From: Nocardia amikacinitolerans NBRC 108937
GTDB taxonomy: Bacteria > Actinomycetota > Actinomycetes > Mycobacteriales > Mycobacteriaceae
Length of the DNA stretch: 64,000 nucleotides
Assembly: GCF_001612615.1 (NCBI RefSeq)
Contig: NZ_BDAU01000009.1
Span: 186,001 to 250,000 of the forward strand
Direction: 5' to 3'
In this document: positions 61,567 to 64,000 of the stretch, in pieces
Numbering within the stretch: the stretch's first letter is position 1
Layout of the letters: every line of letters begins with the position of its first letter
The notes under the pieces: generated by a model
Databases searched by the model: none
What the model saw: only the letters and a program-made list of their open reading frames with translations
Told to the model about the DNA's origin: nothing
Position numbers and translations under genes: made by a program

Positions 61567-61681
61567 AGCTTCAGTCCTCTTCCTGAGTAGTTGCCCAGAA
61601 TAAACGGACTGCGGTCCGGTCCTATTCCGTCCCGGCGCGGGCGGCGGGGTGGCGCCGACCGGGTGCGGATAGTCTTGTCCC

Positions 61682-62545
61682 ATGTCCGTGCGTACCCGTA
61701 AGCCACTCGTTCCCGGCACGCTCTCGCCCACCCGAGAGGTGCCGCGCTCCATCGAGCGACCGGAGTACGCGTGGAAGAAGACCGTCAACGAGGGGCGCGA
61801 GCCCTGGGTGCAGACGCCGGAGACCATCGAGAAGATGCGCGTCGCGGGCAAGATCGCCGCGCAGGCGCTCGAGGAGGCAGGCAAGGCGGTGGCGCCCGGC
61901 GTCACCACCGACGAACTGGACCGCATCGCCCACGAATTCCTCTGCGACAACGGCGCGTACCCATCGACGCTGGGCTACAAGGGCTTTCCGAAGTCCTGCT
62001 GCACCTCGCTGAACGAGGTGATCTGCCACGGCATTCCGGACTCCACCGTGATCGAGGACGGCGACATCGTCAATATCGACGTCACCGCCTACATCGACGG
62101 CGTGCACGGCGACACGAACAAGACCTTCCTCGCCGGTGACGTCGACGAGGAGGTCCGGCTGCTGGTGGAACGGACCGAGGAGGCCACCATGCGGGCCATC
62201 AAGGCGGTCCGTCCCGGCCGGGCGCTCAACGTGATCGGGCGCGTCATCGAGTCCTACGCCAACCGGTTCGGCTACGGCGTGGTGCGCGACTTCACCGGCC
62301 ACGGCGTCGGCCCCACCTTCCACAGCGGCCTGGTGATCCTGCACTACGACCAGCCCGCCGTGGAGTCGATCATCGAGCCGGGCATGACCTTCACCATCGA
62401 GCCGATGATCAACCTCGGCGGCATCGACTACGAGATCTGGGACGACGGCTGGACCGTGGTCACCAAGGACCGCAAGTGGACCGCGCAGTTCGAGCACACC
62501 CTGGTCGTCACCGAGACCGGCGCGGAAATCCTCACCCTGCCGTGA
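61682..62545 (+). CDS. map: Methionine aminopeptidase, type Ic
   Basis: A 287-residue enzyme that removes N-terminal methionine. An N-terminal extension with a proline-rich segment (P-L-V-P-G-T-L-S-P, about 8-16) marks the Ic type (MapB in mycobacteria). The five metal ligands are visible in [15 protein letters not shown], the G-H-G-V-G motif, F-T-I-E-P and Q-F-E-H-T. It resumes the conserved gene order after the accessory region. Confidence 0.95.
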   Translation: MSVRTRKPLVPGTLSPTREVPRSIERPEYAWKKTVNEGREPWVQTPETIEKMRVAGKIAAQALEEAGKAVAPGVTTDELDRIAHEFLCDNGAYPSTLGYKGFPKSCCTSLNEVICHGIPDSTVIEDGDIVNIDVTAYIDGVHGDTNKTFLAGDVDEEVRLLVERTEEATMRAIKAVRPGRALNVIGRVIESYANRFGYGVVRDFTGHGVGPTFHSGLVILHYDQPAVESIIEPGMTFTIEPMINLGGIDYEIWDDGWTVVTKDRKWTAQFEHTLVVTETGAEILTLP

Positions 62546-62588
62546 GCGATCGGCGCTGCCCTGCTCGCCGCGGCCGGGGGCGGACGCG

Positions 62589-64000
62589 ATGAAGGGCGCG
62601 CTGCTCGTCGCGGGCACCACCTCCGACGCCGGGAAAAGCGTTGTGGTGGCGGGTATCTGCCGCATGCTGGCCAGGAAGGGCGTGCGGGTGGCGCCGTTCA
62701 AGGCGCAGAACATGTCCAACAACTCGGTCGTCACGCTGGACGGCGGCGAGATCGGACGAGCACAGGCACTCCAGGCGCAGGCCTGCGGTCTGGAGCCGAG
62801 CGTCCGGTTCAATCCGGTGCTGTTGAAACCGGGCAGCGACCGTCGCTCGCAGCTCGTGGTGCGCGGCAAGGCCGTCGGTACCGTGGGCGCGGCCGACTAT
62901 TTCCGGCACCGGCAGGAGCTGCGCGCGGTCGTCGCGGCCGAACTCGACGCGCTGCGAGCCGAGTTCGATGTGGTGATCTGCGAGGGAGCCGGGTCACCCG
63001 CCGAGATCAATTTGCGCGCCACCGATCTGGCGAACATGGGGCTGGCCGAGGCGGCGGGTCTGCCGGTGCTGGTCGTCGGTGACATCGATCGTGGCGGGGT
63101 GCTCGCGCACCTGTTCGGCACGCTGGCCGTGCTGGATCCCTCCGATCAGCGACTCATCGCGGGTTTCGTGATCAACAAGTTTCGCGGTGACGTCGAGCTG
63201 TTGCGGCCGGGTTTGGAGCGGCTGACCGAACTCACCGGACGGCCCACCCTCGGTGTCGTCCCGTTCGCCGAAGAACTGTGGATCGATGCCGAGGACTCGC
63301 TCGGCACCATCGCCGACGCCCCGGTCGGCCGCCCGGCCGCACCCGCGGGAACGGAATGGCTCACGGTCGCCGCCATCCGGCTGCCACGCATCTCGAACTC
63401 CACCGACGTCGAGGCGCTGGCCTGCGAACCCGGCGTCGCGGTGCGCTGGGTGCGCGATCCGTCCCGGCTGGCCGACGCCGACCTGGTGGTGCTGCCCGGC
63501 AGCAAGTCGACGGTGTCGGATCTGGACTGGTTGCGCCGCAGTGGAATTGCCGCCGCGCTGGCCGAGCGCGCCGCGACCGGGCGGCCGATTCTCGGCATCT
63601 GCGGCGGCTATCAGATGCTCGGCCGTCGCATCGTCGACGACGTGGAATCGGCGGCGGGCACGGTCGACGGACTCGGTCTGCTCGACTTGGACGTGGAATT
63701 CGCCGAGCCGAAGGTGTTGCGCCGCACCGAAGGTCACGGCCCTGCGACGTCCGCCGAACGTATCCCCTTGCAGGGGTACGAAATTCACCACGGCCGCGTG
63801 ACACGCAACGGCGACCCGCCTTGGCTTACGGCGGCGGGGGAGCCGGAGGGCAGCGTTCGCGGCGCGATCTGGGGAACGCACCTGCACGGACTGATGGAGT
63901 CCGACGACTTCCGCCGCGCCTGGCTGCGGGAGGTCGCCCGCCGGGCGGGCCGCACGGGTTTCGTTGCGGCCGAGGCGACTTCGGTCGCCGCCGTGCGGTC
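62589..64000 (+). CDS. cobQ: Cobyric acid synthase, 3' end beyond window
   Basis: This enzyme amidates four carboxyl groups of adenosyl-cobyrinic acid a,c-diamide in cobalamin synthesis. The ATG has GGGGGCGG upstream. The N-terminal domain shows the P-loop-like G-T-T-S-D-A-G-K-S (about 9-17), [10 protein letters not shown] and [14 protein letters not shown]; the glutaminase domain has L-P-G-S-K-S-T and I-C-G-G-Y-Q-M-L-G with the nucleophile Cys, and T-H-L-H-G. About 470 residues are visible and the frame is still open at the edge, close to the full length of about 490-500. Confidence 0.94.
   Translation, partial: MKGALLVAGTTSDAGKSVVVAGICRMLARKGVRVAPFKAQNMSNNSVVTLDGGEIGRAQALQAQACGLEPSVRFNPVLLKPGSDRRSQLVVRGKAVGTVGAADYFRHRQELRAVVAAELDALRAEFDVVICEGAGSPAEINLRATDLANMGLAEAAGLPVLVVGDIDRGGVLAHLFGTLAVLDPSDQRLIAGFVINKFRGDVELLRPGLERLTELTGRPTLGVVPFAEELWIDAEDSLGTIADAPVGRPAAPAGTEWLTVAAIRLPRISNSTDVEALACEPGVAVRWVRDPSRLADADLVVLPGSKSTVSDLDWLRRSGIAAALAERAATGRPILGICGGYQMLGRRIVDDVESAAGTVDGLGLLDLDVEFAEPKVLRRTEGHGPATSAERIPLQGYEIHHGRVTRNGDPPWLTAAGEPEGSVRGAIWGTHLHGLMESDDFRRAWLREVARRAGRTGFVAAEATSVAAVR

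Noticed and set aside
62546..62588. Cobalamin riboswitch before cobQ
   Set aside because: Only 43 bases separate map and cobQ, too short for the aptamer, and no B12-box was seen.

Overview
The window is high-GC actinobacterial DNA (about 70% by eye) with GTG and TTG starts and gene families typical of the Mycobacteriales. Both ends carry a gene order known from mycobacteria and nocardiae: cdsA, rlmN, dxr, the site-2 protease gene rip1, ispG, a GNAT gene, a penicillin-binding lipoprotein gene, then map (type Ic) and cobQ. With the DUF4254, DUF5753, DUF2631 and DUF5997 families, a Nocardia or close relative is the best fit. The assignment is inferred from gene content, not from a marker gene.

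Layout. 0-12.9 kb: conserved core (phospholipid and isoprenoid synthesis, rRNA/tRNA methylation, envelope proteolysis, a Ser/Thr kinase). 12.9-25.9 kb: mixed accessory genes: nitrobindin-like protein, small kinase, ImmA/IrrE-type peptidase, APC permease, XRE/DUF5753 regulator, a 5'-decayed TetR gene coupled to a flavin oxidoreductase, a large LuxR-type ATPase, a GlxA-like regulator facing DUF6010, and a holin-like/DUF3618/DUF4235 triad. 26-32.8 kb: an oxidation gene set on the minus strand (ferritin-like hydrolase, ferredoxin-type reductase, Baeyer-Villiger-type monooxygenase, SDR, FAD oxidase, TetR) with overlapping starts and stops and a 22-bp palindrome at its promoter. 32.9-41.4 kb: stress and regulatory genes (PfpI, TerD, TetR/SDR, MscS, PadR/VOC, MpaB-like, HD). 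41.5-52 kb: a visibly less GC-rich island. 52-60.5 kb: an aminophosphonate-type uptake and degradation cluster under a GntR/UTRA regulator. 60.5 kb to the end: a flavin monooxygenase, then map and cobQ, the second running off the window.

The most notable system is the four-gene minus-strand operon at 44.1-50.9 kb: a caspase-like protease, a TIR-TM-WD40 protein, a lipoprotein and a polytopic membrane protein with a second TIR-like cytoplasmic domain. Its domain mix is that of bacterial conflict or cell-suicide systems, with a sensor (WD40 and outside-facing domains), a TIR enzyme and a protease tied to the membrane. The island also holds a membrane gene split by an in-frame TGA and a frameshifted remnant.

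Other non-coding structure: a dispersed hairpin repeat (4.1 and 28.3 kb), a four-copy 96-bp tandem repeat covering the end of the phosphonate ATPase gene and the gap after it, paired operators at the padR promoter, DasR/NagR-like sites beside the phosphonate gntR, and perfect hairpins between convergent genes. I saw no tRNA, rRNA, CRISPR array, insertion sequence or integrase.
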